A stretch of DNA of 53,100 nucleotides from Thermoplasmata archaeon (GCA_021817225.1 JAKAVR010000005.1:1-53100); one strand, 5' to 3'. Shown: positions 1-9,126, counted from the first letter of the stretch. Numbers and translations are program-made. The notes: generated by a model not told the origin, from the letters alone.

Positions 1-236
1 TTCTTGACAGTTCCTTCTATTTCCAACACACTTTCCCTGCTGATCCCCTTAACTGCTTCAAGCACGGCAGCAGGGGAGGACTTCTTCAAAACTGTTACCT
101 GTATTGTTCCATAGCCGTCCCTGATAAGCAGGAAGGATATGCCGCCAAGATCCCTTACTTCCTCGACCCATCCCTTGATCCTTACTGTCTTTCCATCTTC
201 ATTCGGGGTAACGGTGTCCGACGTGGACAGTGGCAT
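1..236 (-). CDS. aspS: Aspartyl-tRNA synthetase, N-terminal part (cut by window edge)
   Basis: The reverse strand from an ATG at 236 reads MPLSTSDTVTPNEDG and then a class IIb synthetase anticodon-binding OB-fold, with VRIKGWVEEVRDLGGISFLL and IRDGYGTIQVTV, followed by a helix-strand run ending in EIEGTVK. The RxxGWVxxxRDxGxxxFxxIRD pattern is typical of AspRS/AsnRS. Only about 78 residues are present; the catalytic domain lies left of the window. In archaea lacking AsnRS this enzyme is often non-discriminating and charges both tRNA-Asp and tRNA-Asn, but the deciding residues are not visible here. AsnRS is the main alternative. Confidence 0.85.
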   Translation of the reverse strand, partial: MPLSTSDTVTPNEDGKTVRIKGWVEEVRDLGGISFLLIRDGYGTIQVTVLKKSSPAAVLEAVKGISRESVLEIEGTVK

Positions 237-324
237 GTGGTCCATTTTTTTCAAACCAATATACGAAACGTTGCCCTGATTTAATAACTACCATCTGGGC
301 AGTTCAGAGCCTCGTGACTCGCCC

Positions 325-1524
325 CTACATGAATTCTTCGAATTCCTTGACAAGTTCAGGGTACTTCCTCTTTATCGCTCTCAGTATGTCCAGGGTTGTC
401 ATCCTCTCCATGTCGACCTGCGTCATTGCGTATACAAGCTTGTCGAAGGTTGCATCATCCATGTGAGAGATTTTCTCCTTCATCAGGTAGTTCCTGTAAA
501 GGTGGTCCTCCATCTTGTTCCTCCACCCCTCCTCGTACCTGTCCATGATTTCCTGCCCTGAATTGTTCTCATCAACCGCCTGACCGGCAACCTCTCCAGC
601 TATCTTGCCAGCCACGCATGCGTTGTAAATGCCGCCGCCAGTCACCGGATCTATCATCCTGGCAGCATCGCCAACGAGCATCAGGCCGGGAACGGTGGTC
701 TTTTCAAGCGGTGCAGCTATTGAAACGCCGCCTGCGACCTCCATGATCGACTTGCCCTTCCTGAATTCAGGGTGATTCCCGATAAACCTGTCGAGATACA
801 TCTTCGCCTCTCCGGGGCCCTTTATTTTGCTTGTCTGCACGCCTATGCCGACGTTGGCAATGTCGTCCCCTTTGGGGAACATCCAGATGTATCCACCCGG
901 TGCAATATCTCCGATGAAAAAATCGGTATATCTCCTGTCAATGTCAACGTCCACAAGTGTGTACTGATAGCATGAGTCGACATCCTTCGGTCTCAGATTG
1001 GTATTTATTCCGGCCCATCTACCTACCTGCGACTCAAACCCGTCCGCCCCGATGATGACCTTGCTTTTTATTGTCAGGTCCTTCCCCATGGACTTGGCCT
1101 TTATTCCCCTGATGTGCCCTCCTTCCTTTATCAGGCCCGTGGCGGAAGTCTTGACCATCACTTCGGCACCCGCCTGCGCTGCCTGCTGTGCCAGTGTCAT
1201 GTCAAAGACGTCCCTGTGAATCACATAGCCGCATTCATTTCCGGCCCTGCTTTCGTCCACAGTCAGTACCGTCCCGTTGGGGGAGATGATCCTTGCACCG
1301 TCCACCTCGGCCGCAATCCATTTCTTGCTTGGCTCAATTCCAACGTCGTCGAGCCATCGCTTCGCTATACCCTCTCCGCATCTGACAGGTGTCCCTATTT
1401 CCTGCCTTTTTTCAATCATCAATGTGGAGCAGCCGGACTTGGCTGCGTACTTGGCAGCAACGCTGCCTCCGGGCCCGGCTCCGATCACAACTACATCATA
1501 CTCAAGTTCCATTGATATCACCAT
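325..1524 (-). CDS. Geranylgeranyl reductase family FAD flavoprotein (archaeal lipid saturation)
   Basis: The 399-aa protein has an N-terminal Rossmann dinucleotide motif VVIGAGPGGSVAAKYAAKSG (about residues 12-31), a GCxxRCGEG-like segment (TPVRCGEGIAKRW), a central GADGFES motif and the C-terminal FAD motif LVGDAARMIDPVTGGGI. This arrangement matches digeranylgeranylglycerophospholipid reductases, which hydrogenate the isoprenoid chains of archaeal membrane lipids. Length is normal for the family (about 390-400). An internal ATG four codons in (1512) is an equally good start. The gene stands alone; a TATA-like element readable on this strand lies at about 1592-1600. Members can also act on other prenyl substrates, so the exact substrate is inferred. 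Confidence 0.9.
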   Translation of the reverse strand: MVISMELEYDVVVIGAGPGGSVAAKYAAKSGCSTLMIEKRQEIGTPVRCGEGIAKRWLDDVGIEPSKKWIAAEVDGARIISPNGTVLTVDESRAGNECGYVIHRDVFDMTLAQQAAQAGAEVMVKTSATGLIKEGGHIRGIKAKSMGKDLTIKSKVIIGADGFESQVGRWAGINTNLRPKDVDSCYQYTLVDVDIDRRYTDFFIGDIAPGGYIWMFPKGDDIANVGIGVQTSKIKGPGEAKMYLDRFIGNHPEFRKGKSIMEVAGGVSIAAPLEKTTVPGLMLVGDAARMIDPVTGGGIYNACVAGKIAGEVAGQAVDENNSGQEIMDRYEEGWRNKMEDHLYRNYLMKEKISHMDDATFDKLVYAMTQVDMERMTTLDILRAIKRKYPELVKEFEEFM

Positions 1525-1591
1525 CCGCGGACAAGTGTCTCAATAGTTGGCATCCGCCTGCAAGGTCTCTGATGCTCACTGTTCCAATCCC

Positions 1592-1600
1592 TATTTATAC
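1592..1600. promoter_or_regulatory. TATA-like element between divergent genes
   Basis: TATTTATAC on the plus strand (GTATAAATA on the minus strand) sits in the 190-bp gap between the lipid reductase (minus) and the acetyltransferase (plus). The minus reading is closest to the archaeal TATA consensus and would place transcription start near 1567, about 45 nt before the reductase start. Confidence 0.4.
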
Positions 1601-1714
1601 TAAACGACTGAGGAATCCGCTTTTTTTCCGCCTGTTCGCATTGCTTCCGGGAGTGCTGACCATGCTAAGCCTTCAAAAGGCTGATAACCAAGCTTCTGAA
1701 TAATCTCAGACGAA

Positions 1715-2152
1715 ATGGTGGATGTCAGAAACTTCAGATACGACGATCTTGACAGGATAGCCGAAATAGTCTCGTCATCTCTGGGTGAATATTACCCGAA
1801 ATCACTTTATCTTGAAAAGAGCAGGGACTGGGAGGACGGCTTCATTGTCGGAGTGGAAAATGGCAGGGTGGTTGCAATGCTGCTGGGCATTATCCAGGGC
1901 AGGTTCGAGACCAGGATACTCATGTTCGCAGTGGATAAACGGTTCAGGCGCAAGGGTGTAGGGCATGAGCTTATGAATCGATTCACCGCCCTCTCCCTGG
2001 CCAGGGGGGCAAAGCGCATTTCACTCGAGGTCAGGAGGAGCAACCTTGAGGCGATACGATTTTACGAAAAATTCGGCTTCCAGAACACGGGTGTGCTGCT
2101 CATGTACTACTCAGACATGGAAGATGGTCTGAAAATGGCAAAAAACATCTAG
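1715..2152 (+). CDS. GNAT N-acetyltransferase, RimI/Ard1-like
   Basis: The 145-aa protein is a single GNAT domain. The acetyl-CoA pyrophosphate loop is RRKGVGHELM (about residues 78-87), preceded by the strand ILMFAVDKRF and followed by SLEVRRSNLEAIRFYEKFGF, the typical N-A-x-x-x-Y helix end of RimI/Ard1-type N-terminal protein acetyltransferases. It probably acetylates protein N-termini, though small-molecule substrates cannot be excluded. It is convergent with the Lon-like gene: its TAG (2150-2152) abuts that gene's stop codon with no spacer. Confidence 0.85.
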   Translation: MVDVRNFRYDDLDRIAEIVSSSLGEYYPKSLYLEKSRDWEDGFIVGVENGRVVAMLLGIIQGRFETRILMFAVDKRFRRKGVGHELMNRFTALSLARGAKRISLEVRRSNLEAIRFYEKFGFQNTGVLLMYYSDMEDGLKMAKNI

Positions 2153-3691
2153 TCAGCCATAGCCTGGCTTGTCGAAGTCGTTCGCAGTCTCGCTTTCATA
2201 CCAGTACTCGTTCCCCGACTGCCTCTGTGAGGGCGTCATTTCCTCGTTGACAGCCTTGAAGAAGTTGCCGTAGCGCTCCCTGATCTGCTCTTCGGCGGGC
2301 CTGGTCTTCTTGAGCGCTGCGATTATGTGATCAGCCTCTATGTACCTGCTCTGCTCTAATGCTGCGATATCGCCTGCGGCCCTGATCACTCCACCAAGCT
2401 CCCTCAGCCTGAGGGTCAGCGCATCTTCCTTCCGATCGACGGCTTTTGCCCTCCTTGCCGCCTCCTTGATTATCTCGTTCACGGCCTCTATTGTCGCATG
2501 CGGTATCTTCCCGTCCTTCTGTATCTCCTGAGCGACAAACTGGGCCAGCTTGAGCCTGTTTGCCGCATTGTCCTTCATTGTTGTCTCAAGCAGCACTTCA
2601 TAACCGTCACCCACCACCCTTGAGCGGAGTGGAGCGATTATTCTCTGCAAATCCTGTATGTTGCATGACGCAACGAGAATGAAATTGCACGGAACATTCT
2701 CAACTCTTACAGAGGCACCCGCGCTCTGCGCATTGTGCCCTTCGATGGGAAAAACCCTGTCCTGCATCGCAGTAAGTATGAACCTCTGGAGATCTCCGAG
2801 GTGTGGTATCTCGTCTATGTACAGGACTCCTTCATGTGCTTCGTGGATCGCGCCTGCTATCACACGCTCGTACGGCTGTGTTCCCAGCTGTGAATGTCCG
2901 CCATAAGGATCGTGTCTCACGTCCCCGAGCAGCTCGGTTTCGCTTGCGCCGGTGACCATGACAAAATTGTTGCGTCTGTAGGGCACGATAATCTTGTGCG
3001 GGCTCTGCTTCTCCATCTCCCTCCTTTTCTCCAGAGCTTTCTGGTCAAGCACACGTATCATTTCGCCAAAACGTTCATAGACGACAACTTCTTCCTTGTC
3101 GAACCTTTTCCTGGTGGTAGTGACCCTGTCTGTGCCAAGAGTCTGGCCCATAGTCATCTCGAACAGATTTCCGAACATGTCACCAAAAGGGTTTCCCTGG
3201 CTGGAAATGTTGTTGAACAGCTTTGACTTCTGGCATTTGGGGCAATACGTCTCCTTGGGTGAAGAATAAGAACCGCAGCTCCTGCATCTGTAACCAAGCC
3301 TTTCGGCTACAGTTATTGGAGCTTCGGTCGGGTCGACAATTTCGCCGCCTGCATATTCCCTGCTTGCTTTTTCACTCTCGGCTTCGTTCCCGCTCTTCAC
3401 CTCTACGGTGGGCCTTTCAGGGTATTCTGGATTGTGGACGACTCTGACCTCCTGCTTCGGGATGGGGAGATGAAGTGACAGCGCCCTCGCGATCATGCTT
3501 TTTCCTATTCCCGGCGGGCCGACCAGGAGCAGGTTTCTCCTTTGCACAGCAGCAACCCTGGCAAGTGCCACAGCCTCATCCTGACCGATCACCCGTTCGA
3601 GTGGGTCGTGAGGCAACGTGATTGCCTCTGTTGTCGACAGATCCGCAAGGGAGGCGGGTGGTTCCTTGTCAGAATTTCCGGTGGATGCCAT
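2153..3691 (-). CDS. Lon-like AAA+ ATPase with zinc-ribbon insert and no protease domain
   Basis: The 512-aa protein has a LonB-type AAA+ module: Walker A GPPGIGKS (58-65), Walker B VLYIDE (289-294), a sensor-1 region FILVASCN and an arginine-finger region APLRSR. Archaeal LonB proteins normally carry a membrane insert in the ATPase and end in a Ser-Lys peptidase domain. Here the insert after Walker A instead holds a zinc ribbon (Cys136, 139, 150, 153) and a Gly/Phe/Met-rich stretch (GNPFGDMFGNLFEMTMGQ), and the protein ends after the helical lid with no peptidase. It is therefore likely a non-proteolytic ATPase, perhaps a remodeller or nucleic-acid-linked factor (inference). It starts 13 bp after dnaG and is probably co-transcribed with it. 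Confidence 0.8.
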   Translation of the reverse strand: MASTGNSDKEPPASLADLSTTEAITLPHDPLERVIGQDEAVALARVAAVQRRNLLLVGPPGIGKSMIARALSLHLPIPKQEVRVVHNPEYPERPTVEVKSGNEAESEKASREYAGGEIVDPTEAPITVAERLGYRCRSCGSYSSPKETYCPKCQKSKLFNNISSQGNPFGDMFGNLFEMTMGQTLGTDRVTTTRKRFDKEEVVVYERFGEMIRVLDQKALEKRREMEKQSPHKIIVPYRRNNFVMVTGASETELLGDVRHDPYGGHSQLGTQPYERVIAGAIHEAHEGVLYIDEIPHLGDLQRFILTAMQDRVFPIEGHNAQSAGASVRVENVPCNFILVASCNIQDLQRIIAPLRSRVVGDGYEVLLETTMKDNAANRLKLAQFVAQEIQKDGKIPHATIEAVNEIIKEAARRAKAVDRKEDALTLRLRELGGVIRAAGDIAALEQSRYIEADHIIAALKKTRPAEEQIRERYGNFFKAVNEEMTPSQRQSGNEYWYESETANDFDKPGYG

Positions 3692-3704
3692 TTCAGGTTG
3701 CCCT

Positions 3705-5015
3705 TCAGTTTAGTTCTTCCTTAACCCATATGCCGACGCTGTCGGGCTGTTTTGTGATGCTTCCAAGCTTGCTCGCGACGAGGAAGGGTATCTTCTTTTC
3801 AGCCGCTATGTCCAGTATCCTCTGTGTGATTATACCGTCGAATATGACGCCGCCTATTTTCCCCTCTTCCTGCTCCCTCAGTATGTTGACAAGGTCCCTG
3901 ACCGCGACTTCCTGAACCTGGGCGCCACTGCCGTCGACAAAGATCGCCTTGGATGTCCCGCTCATTTCATTGAGCATTGCCTTCATCTTTTCCTGTGCTT
4001 CGGTCAGCTGTTTGGGAGGCGGGCGCTTCTCGGGCTCCCTTTCCGCAGGTTCCTCCATCTGCCTCTTGTCTGTTACTTCTACCTGTCTTGGCCTGTGATT
4101 GTCTTCCTTCCTCTTGTGCGACTCTCTCTCCTTCTGGTCAGGAGTCTGGACTGTCAGCCCGAACATTTCTATGTACTGCTCTGTGGGCATCTTGTTTCTG
4201 AGGGCCTTCATCACCTGCTTCTGGGTCAGTTCTTCGACTTCCTGCCCCTTGGGAGCTCTTGCGATGAAGTCGATATCTGCCACCTGCAGCAGCTCCTTGA
4301 GAATGAGCTCTCCTCCCCTGTCCCCGTCGACGAATGCGGTTACGACCTTTTCCGTCGACAGCTCCTGTATGGACTTGGGTATGTTGGTGCCTTCAACTGC
4401 TATTGTGTTCTTGATGCCGCATTTGAGCAGGTTGATGACATCCGATCTTCCCTCCACTATGATTATTGCGTCGGAGTCGAGGGCATTCGGTCCCGCGGGA
4501 CTCCTCTCTTTCCCGAAGTAAGTCAGTTCCTCGGTCTTGGTGGATTGTCTGATTGCCTCTAGCAGGTCAAGTCCGCTCGACTTGGAGGCCTTGGACATAT
4601 GGCTCAGGAGCTCCTTCGACCTTTCGATTATCTTGTTTCTCTTTGTTATCCTTACATCTTCCAGAGAATCAACCATAATCTTTGCCTTGCACGGCCCTAT
4701 CCTGTCTATTGTCTCCAGCGAGGCTGCCAGGACTGCCGTCTCAATCTGGTCAAGGCTAGACGGGATCATAATCGTTCCCTCGGACTTGCCCATCTTTGAC
4801 AAGACCTCAACCTCGATCCTGCCGATACGGCCCCCTTTCTGGAGATCCCTAAGGTCGAGCTCCTCGCCAAGCAGTCCCTCTGTCTGGCCGAAGACCGCTC
4901 CTACCACGTCCGGTTTTTCTACTATCCCATCAGCAGAAAGTCTTGCCTGTATCAGGTATTTTGTAGTTGATGGGTCAATATTGATGTGTTCGTTGTTTGA
5001 CATCTTTTCCTGCAC
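3705..5015 (-). CDS. dnaG: Archaeal DnaG-type primase/exosome subunit
   Basis: The 436-aa protein has an N-terminal domain with GRIGRIEVEV, then a TOPRIM domain with IIIVEGRSDVINLL (catalytic Glu) and TAFVDGDRGGE (the DxD motif), a charged linker rich in E, K, R and P, and a C-terminal domain. This matches archaeal DnaG, which associates with the RNA exosome and has primase activity in some species. The first start is GTG at 5015; ATG at 5003 (MSNNEHINID) is equally likely. The Lon-like ATPase follows after 13 bp in the same direction, so the two probably form an operon. Confidence 0.93.
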   Translation of the reverse strand: MQEKMSNNEHINIDPSTTKYLIQARLSADGIVEKPDVVGAVFGQTEGLLGEELDLRDLQKGGRIGRIEVEVLSKMGKSEGTIMIPSSLDQIETAVLAASLETIDRIGPCKAKIMVDSLEDVRITKRNKIIERSKELLSHMSKASKSSGLDLLEAIRQSTKTEELTYFGKERSPAGPNALDSDAIIIVEGRSDVINLLKCGIKNTIAVEGTNIPKSIQELSTEKVVTAFVDGDRGGELILKELLQVADIDFIARAPKGQEVEELTQKQVMKALRNKMPTEQYIEMFGLTVQTPDQKERESHKRKEDNHRPRQVEVTDKRQMEEPAEREPEKRPPPKQLTEAQEKMKAMLNEMSGTSKAIFVDGSGAQVQEVAVRDLVNILREQEEGKIGGVIFDGIITQRILDIAAEKKIPFLVASKLGSITKQPDSVGIWVKEELN

Positions 5016-5226
5016 TTCCGTTTGTTGTTGTGTTGTCGTCCGTGGAAAAACACGCTGTCTGCTCAGTCCGCTCTAGCGCTCTTTGTTCTTGATGTGGCAC
5101 AAAGCCGTCTTCGATGAAAGGATGAAAGTCAGCGTGAATTCCATGGCTCTATCTAGATATTCAATTAACAACTTCCTTATTAACCTTATCAGGACAGTAT
5201 CCGGACCCGCATTCCCATAAATTCAA

Positions 5227-5913
5227 TCACAGCAGGCTGAACTTGCGTATTGCCTCCGCCACATCTGGACTCTTGAAAACCGAGGTTCCTGCCACCAGCC
5301 CATCTGCCCCGGCATCCACCGACTTCCTGCCTGTTTCAAGCGTCACGCCACCGTCCACCAATATACTTGTCCTTACCCCTTCCCTGTCAATGTAGCTTCT
5401 GGCCTGCCTGATCTTGCCCAGCATCTCCGTTATGAATTTCTGGCCGCTGAATCCTGGATGCACGGTCATTACGAGGAGCATATCTGCCCTGTCGATAGTC
5501 TTGAGTATCGCGTCAAGGGGCGTTTCCGGGTTTAAGGCAATCCCTGTCTTCTTCCCGAGATCTTCGATGGACGTGAGTGTTTTCTTCAAATCGTGTTTCG
5601 CTTCAGGATGGACTATAAGGAGATCTGAACCTGCATCGGCAAAGTCTTTGATGAGCCTGTCCGGATTGTCCACCATAAGGTGCGTTTCAAAAGGCAGTTT
5701 GGTGGCGCCCCTCACAGATGATATCACAACCGGTCCGAACGTAATATTGGGCACGAAATGACCGTCCATGACATCAATGTGCACGCTGTCGGCACCAGCC
5801 CTGTCGATAAGGGCCACTTCATCCCTCAGCCTGCCGAAATCGCTCGACAGTATGGATGGCGAAATCTTCGTCAACTCGGACGCACCAGCAGTCTTGACAT
5901 CAATCTGCCCCAA
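5227..5913 (-). CDS. rpe: Ribulose-phosphate 3-epimerase
   Basis: A TIM-barrel protein of up to 228 aa with the hallmark motifs KISPSILSSDFGRL (N-terminal strand), HIDVMDGHFVPNITFGP (metal and substrate binding) and VMTVHPGFSGQKF. It interconverts ribulose-5-phosphate and xylulose-5-phosphate in pentose metabolism. The longest frame starts at a TTG (5913), but a TTG at 5874 gives MTKISPSILS, the usual N-terminus of the family, and fits a TATA-like AATATTAAAG element at about 5913-5922. The shorter start is therefore preferred. Confidence 0.93.
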   Translation of the reverse strand: MGQIDVKTAGASELTKISPSILSSDFGRLRDEVALIDRAGADSVHIDVMDGHFVPNITFGPVVISSVRGATKLPFETHLMVDNPDRLIKDFADAGSDLLIVHPEAKHDLKKTLTSIEDLGKKTGIALNPETPLDAILKTIDRADMLLVMTVHPGFSGQKFITEMLGKIRQARSYIDREGVRTSILVDGGVTLETGRKSVDAGADGLVAGTSVFKSPDVAEAIRKFSLL

Positions 5914-5992
5914 TATTAAAGTCTATCAAGGCCACTGCAATTCAAGCACGATATGATCCATTTTATCTAATTGTAGTGAAATCCACTGCCCG

Positions 5993-6214
5993 ATGGCAGA
6001 GAGACACGCGGTCCGTCATGCTTCATCAGCTACTTGTTCCGTATCAGGCTGCGATGAGCCGTCGGTGAAGACAGTTTCTGGCAAGGAGGCTTCTGAAAAG
6101 GCAAAACTCAGCCTCGCGGCCGGAAACGGCAAGGCTCATCTCTGCAGGACTCACTACAGGGCGTACAAGAAAGCAACCAAGACAGACAGGGAACTTGAAA
6201 GACTTGCATGGTGA
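5993..6214 (+). CDS. Small putative zinc-binding protein (conserved hypothetical)
   Basis: A 73-aa basic protein with possible zinc ligands: a Cys pair in TCSVSGCDEPSV and CRTHY near the middle, giving a C-x4-C...C-x2-H pattern, followed by a Lys/Arg-rich helix RAYKKATKTDRELERLAW. I do not recognise a characterised family; the pattern suggests a small RNA- or ribosome-associated zinc finger (inference). A TATA-like CATTTTATCT at about 5960-5969 places the transcription start close to the ATG, so the mRNA may be leaderless. RNase Z begins 25 bp downstream on the same strand, so the two may be co-transcribed. Confidence 0.65.
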   Translation: MAERHAVRHASSATCSVSGCDEPSVKTVSGKEASEKAKLSLAAGNGKAHLCRTHYRAYKKATKTDRELERLAW

Positions 6215-6220
6215 GGACCG

Positions 6221-6237
6221 CGGGCAGTAACTGCCCG
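6221..6237. repeat. Perfect inverted repeat before RNase Z
   Basis: CGGGCAGT-A-ACTGCCCG, an 8-bp perfect palindrome with a 1-nt centre, lies between the stop codon of the small zinc protein and the first possible rnz start (TTG at 6240). As RNA it would form a tight stem just ahead of the start region. Confidence 0.6.
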
Positions 6238-6239
6238 GT

Positions 6240-7166
6240 TTGTGCTCGGAGACAGAACTCGTGGAGATAGTTTTTCTCGGAACTGGAGCGACTTTGCCTT
6301 CCAAGGTGAGAAACGTTTCGTCCACCGCTGTGATTCTGGAAGGAGGCGTTTCACTCTTTGATTGTGGCGAAGGCACTCAGAGACAGCTCATACTTTCGGG
6401 CGTCTCGTTCATGAGGGTAAACTGGATCGTGCTGTCTCATTTCCATGGTGACCATGTCCTCGGCATTCCGGGACTTCTTCAGTCGATGAGTCTCTCTGGC
6501 AGGAGAGACGAGCTTGTGTTCTATGGCCCGGAGGGGACAGCCGCCTTCATCAAGCACATGATAAAAGGAGGGCTGATCCCACAGTCTTTTCCCATATCAG
6601 CCGTAGAAATGAAGGGAGGTGAAAGCAGGCAAATGGGGGAATACACGTTGAGCTGTGTGAACGCAACGCACAATACCAGGGCTCTCTCCTTCAGGCTTGA
6701 CGGTAAACCGAGACCTGGCCGATTTTATCCTAAGAAGGCTTTGAAGCTTGGAGTAAAGCCCGGTCCCCTGTTCGGAACTCTGCAGAAGAACAGGCAGGTC
6801 AAGGTCGAAGGCAGGATTGTAAGACCCTCAGAAGTAATGGGAAAACCGAGGCCCGGTCCCTCCATCGGCTATGCGATCGACACCAGGCCGAACAGAGACA
6901 TTTCTTCCTTGATGAAAGGTGTCGATGTTCTTATTTTCGATTCAACATTTTCAGGCGAACTGAAAAAGAGGGCTGTTGAAACAGGTCATTCCACCTGCAT
7001 TGAAGCAGCCACTACTGCGCAGAGGGCGCGTGTGGGCCGCCTTTACCTGGACCACATAAGCGCAAGGTACGAAGACACTTCTCCGCTCCTGTCAGAGGCC
7101 AGAAAAAAGTTCCCCAAAAGCTATGTGGCGAAGGATTTCATGAGATATGTAGTGAAACCAAAATGA
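6240..7166 (+). CDS. rnz: tRNase Z (ribonuclease Z)
   Basis: The 308-aa metallo-beta-lactamase protein starts with IVFLGTGATLPS and carries the zinc motif SHFHGDHVLGIPGLL (HxHxDH at about residues 67-72), LFDCGEGTQRQL, and later FDSTFSG and a C-terminal LYLDHISARY segment giving the final His ligand. RNase Z removes 3' trailers from tRNA precursors, producing the end to which CCA is added; the three tRNA genes in this window lack an encoded CCA. The start is either TTG at 6240 or GTG at 6261; the latter has a GGAGA element just upstream and gives a more typical N-terminus. Confidence 0.95.
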   Translation: MCSETELVEIVFLGTGATLPSKVRNVSSTAVILEGGVSLFDCGEGTQRQLILSGVSFMRVNWIVLSHFHGDHVLGIPGLLQSMSLSGRRDELVFYGPEGTAAFIKHMIKGGLIPQSFPISAVEMKGGESRQMGEYTLSCVNATHNTRALSFRLDGKPRPGRFYPKKALKLGVKPGPLFGTLQKNRQVKVEGRIVRPSEVMGKPRPGPSIGYAIDTRPNRDISSLMKGVDVLIFDSTFSGELKKRAVETGHSTCIEAATTAQRARVGRLYLDHISARYEDTSPLLSEARKKFPKSYVAKDFMRYVVKPK

Positions 7167-7302
7167 TGGCACAGGATTGACTGAAATGGATCGAAGTCTT
7201 AATTTCAGCCCGCATGATATTCTTTAAGGAATATATCACGCGAAAAGGGCTATTAACCTCCATTCAATCAAGCGAACAAACATAATAAACGAGGGATAAT
7301 AA

Positions 7303-8502
7303 TTGGCAAAGAATATCACTGTCAAAGATCTGAAGGTCGAGCCCGTCGAGAAACGTGAGACTGAGATGGTTGAGAGAAAAGGGATAGGTCACCCTGACAG
7401 CGTGGCGGACGGAATTTCGGAACAGGTGAGCAGGGGTCTGAGCAGATACTATGTTCAGCATTTCGGCAGAGTGCTTCATCATAATACGGATGAGTGCCAG
7501 GTCGTAGGCGGTCAGTCCATCCCGGCCTTTGGCGGCGGTAAGGTCACGGAACCGATATACGTGCTGCTTGTCGGAAGGGCGACGACCGAGGTCAATGGTG
7601 AAAAGATCCCCTTCAAGAAGATTGCTGAGGATGCCGCCAGGAATTACCTGAAAACTACCTTCCACGACCTCGACGTCGACCACGACGTTATCATCGAGAC
7701 GAAGATAGGTCAGGGCTCAGTGGACCTTCGTGGTGTGTATGAGACCAACAGGCTCCTCGCGAACGACACCAGCTTTGGCGTCGGTTTCGCGCCTTTCACC
7801 GAAGCCGAGACAATAACACGTGAGGTGGAATTCTACATTAACGGCGAAATGAAGAAGATACTTCCACAGGCCGGCCAGGATGTAAAGGTCATGACCTCGA
7901 GACGCGGTAACAAGATCGCTGTCACATGCGCTATTGCGATGGTTGGAAAGAGGATACAGGACAGGGACCACTATCTGAGCGTCAAGGAAGAGATAAGGGA
8001 GAAGGTGCTTGACTACACCCGGAAGTACACCAAGAGGGAGGTCGAGGTCTATGTCAATACTGCGGACGATTTGGAGAGCGGCATCTACTATAACACGGTC
8101 ACTGGCCTCTCAATGGAAAACGGCGACGATGGCTCAGTCGGCAGGGGAAACAGGGTAAACGGATTGATAACACCATTCAGGCCAATGAGTCTGGAGGCGG
8201 CGGCGGGCAAGAATCCTGTCACGCACGTAGGAAAACTGTACAATCTTCTTTCACACCAGGCGGCCCACAAGATATACACCGTTGCAGGCGGAGATGTCGC
8301 GGAAGTCAATGTCAGGATACTGTCGCAGATAGGGAAGCCGATTTCAGAGCCGCTGTCAGCCAATGTCGACCTCGTTATGAATGACGGGGCCCGCTTCAAC
8401 AGGTGGCAGAGGGATGCGGAAAGCATTTTAACAGATTATCTTGATAACATAGACAAGTACGTGACGCAGAGAGTTATCAGGAATGAATTATCTGTATTCT
8501 GA
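7303..8502 (+). CDS. mat: Archaeal S-adenosylmethionine synthetase
   Basis: The 399-aa protein matches the archaeal MAT family, which is distant from bacterial Met[19 protein letters not shown] near the N-terminus, [12 protein letters not shown], then [20 protein letters not shown], and [26 protein letters not shown] split by short variable parts. It makes S-adenosylmethionine from methionine and ATP, the methyl donor for TrmY and the radical-SAM cofactor for Taw1, both in this window. The start is TTG at 7303, preceded by GAGGG at 7291-7295. The next gene overlaps its end by 20 bp, implying translational coupling. Confidence 0.97.
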   Translation: MAKNITVKDLKVEPVEKRETEMVERKGIGHPDSVADGISEQVSRGLSRYYVQHFGRVLHHNTDECQVVGGQSIPAFGGGKVTEPIYVLLVGRATTEVNGEKIPFKKIAEDAARNYLKTTFHDLDVDHDVIIETKIGQGSVDLRGVYETNRLLANDTSFGVGFAPFTEAETITREVEFYINGEMKKILPQAGQDVKVMTSRRGNKIAVTCAIAMVGKRIQDRDHYLSVKEEIREKVLDYTRKYTKREVEVYVNTADDLESGIYYNTVTGLSMENGDDGSVGRGNRVNGLITPFRPMSLEAAAGKNPVTHVGKLYNLLSHQAAHKIYTVAGGDVAEVNVRILSQIGKPISEPLSANVDLVMNDGARFNRWQRDAESILTDYLDNIDKYVTQRVIRNELSVF

Positions 8503-9088
8503 ACTCAGCCACGGGAAAGATGAGTCGCACAAGGGCCCCAGAAGGAAATTCGGGGCCTTCCATTTCTACAGGGCTCTGAATGAAATTGCCGGGGCCGGAA
8601 GGATAGGCAGGGCAAGAATTTCTGAAGCGATAGGAATTGGCGAAGGAAGCGCTCGAACGCTTCTGGACGGTCTGGAGCATGATTCCCTGATAAAAAGGAA
8701 TAATGCGGGCATTGTTCTGACAGAAAAGGGGAGGAAGGCTGTCGAGGGGCTGCCCTTCAGCATGAAGAAAATCACTGGATCCGCACTTTCGACGGGCCCA
8801 TTCTCAACTCTCGCCGTGATAAGGGGAAGGGCCCACAAGGTCACAAACGGGATTCTGCAACGTGATGAGGCAATCAAGAACGGTGGAACAGGGGCGATTA
8901 CAATGATTGTGAAGGGTTCGAACCTTTTCCTTCCACCTGACTTGAGCCTGGCCGATGATGCAGCTGCGAGCCACTCGGCTTTCTCATTGCTTGGGGCGCG
9001 TGAGGGCGACGCGGTCATTATTGGTTCGGGCAATACCGCGATACTGGCGGAGCAGGCAACTTTCTTCGCAGTGAGCACACTCCTCTGA
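8483..9088 (+). CDS. Winged-helix transcription regulator (DUF4443-like)
   Basis: The 201-aa protein has an N-terminal winged helix-turn-helix (about residues 25-75): YRALNEIAGAGRIGRARISE, then GIGEGSARTLLDGLEHDSLI, a recognition-helix-like segment, and a wing ending in LTEKGRKAVE. The C-terminal half alternates beta strands (GAITMIVKGSNLFLPP, GDAVIIGSGNTAILAEQATF) and may sense a ligand. The architecture resembles archaeal proteins catalogued as DUF4443 (recalled, not searched). It overlaps the 3' end of the AdoMet synthetase by 20 bp and lies directly upstream of the ECF transporter promoter, so it is a candidate regulator of either unit. Confidence 0.65.
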   Translation: MNYLYSELSHGKDESHKGPRRKFGAFHFYRALNEIAGAGRIGRARISEAIGIGEGSARTLLDGLEHDSLIKRNNAGIVLTEKGRKAVEGLPFSMKKITGSALSTGPFSTLAVIRGRAHKVTNGILQRDEAIKNGGTGAITMIVKGSNLFLPPDLSLADDAAASHSAFSLLGAREGDAVIIGSGNTAILAEQATFFAVSTLL

Positions 9089-9105
9089 CCCGCTCTGGAT
9101 ACTGA

Positions 9106-9111
9106 TATATA
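9106..9111 (+). promoter_or_regulatory. TATA box of the ECF/DUF4430 operon
   Basis: GATATATAC at 9104-9112, 18 bp after the upstream gene's stop codon, is a near-consensus archaeal TATA box. The predicted start, about 26 nt downstream, falls near 9134, inside the palindrome at 9127-9147. Confidence 0.6.
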
Positions 9112-9126
9112 CATGCAGTTAATTCA

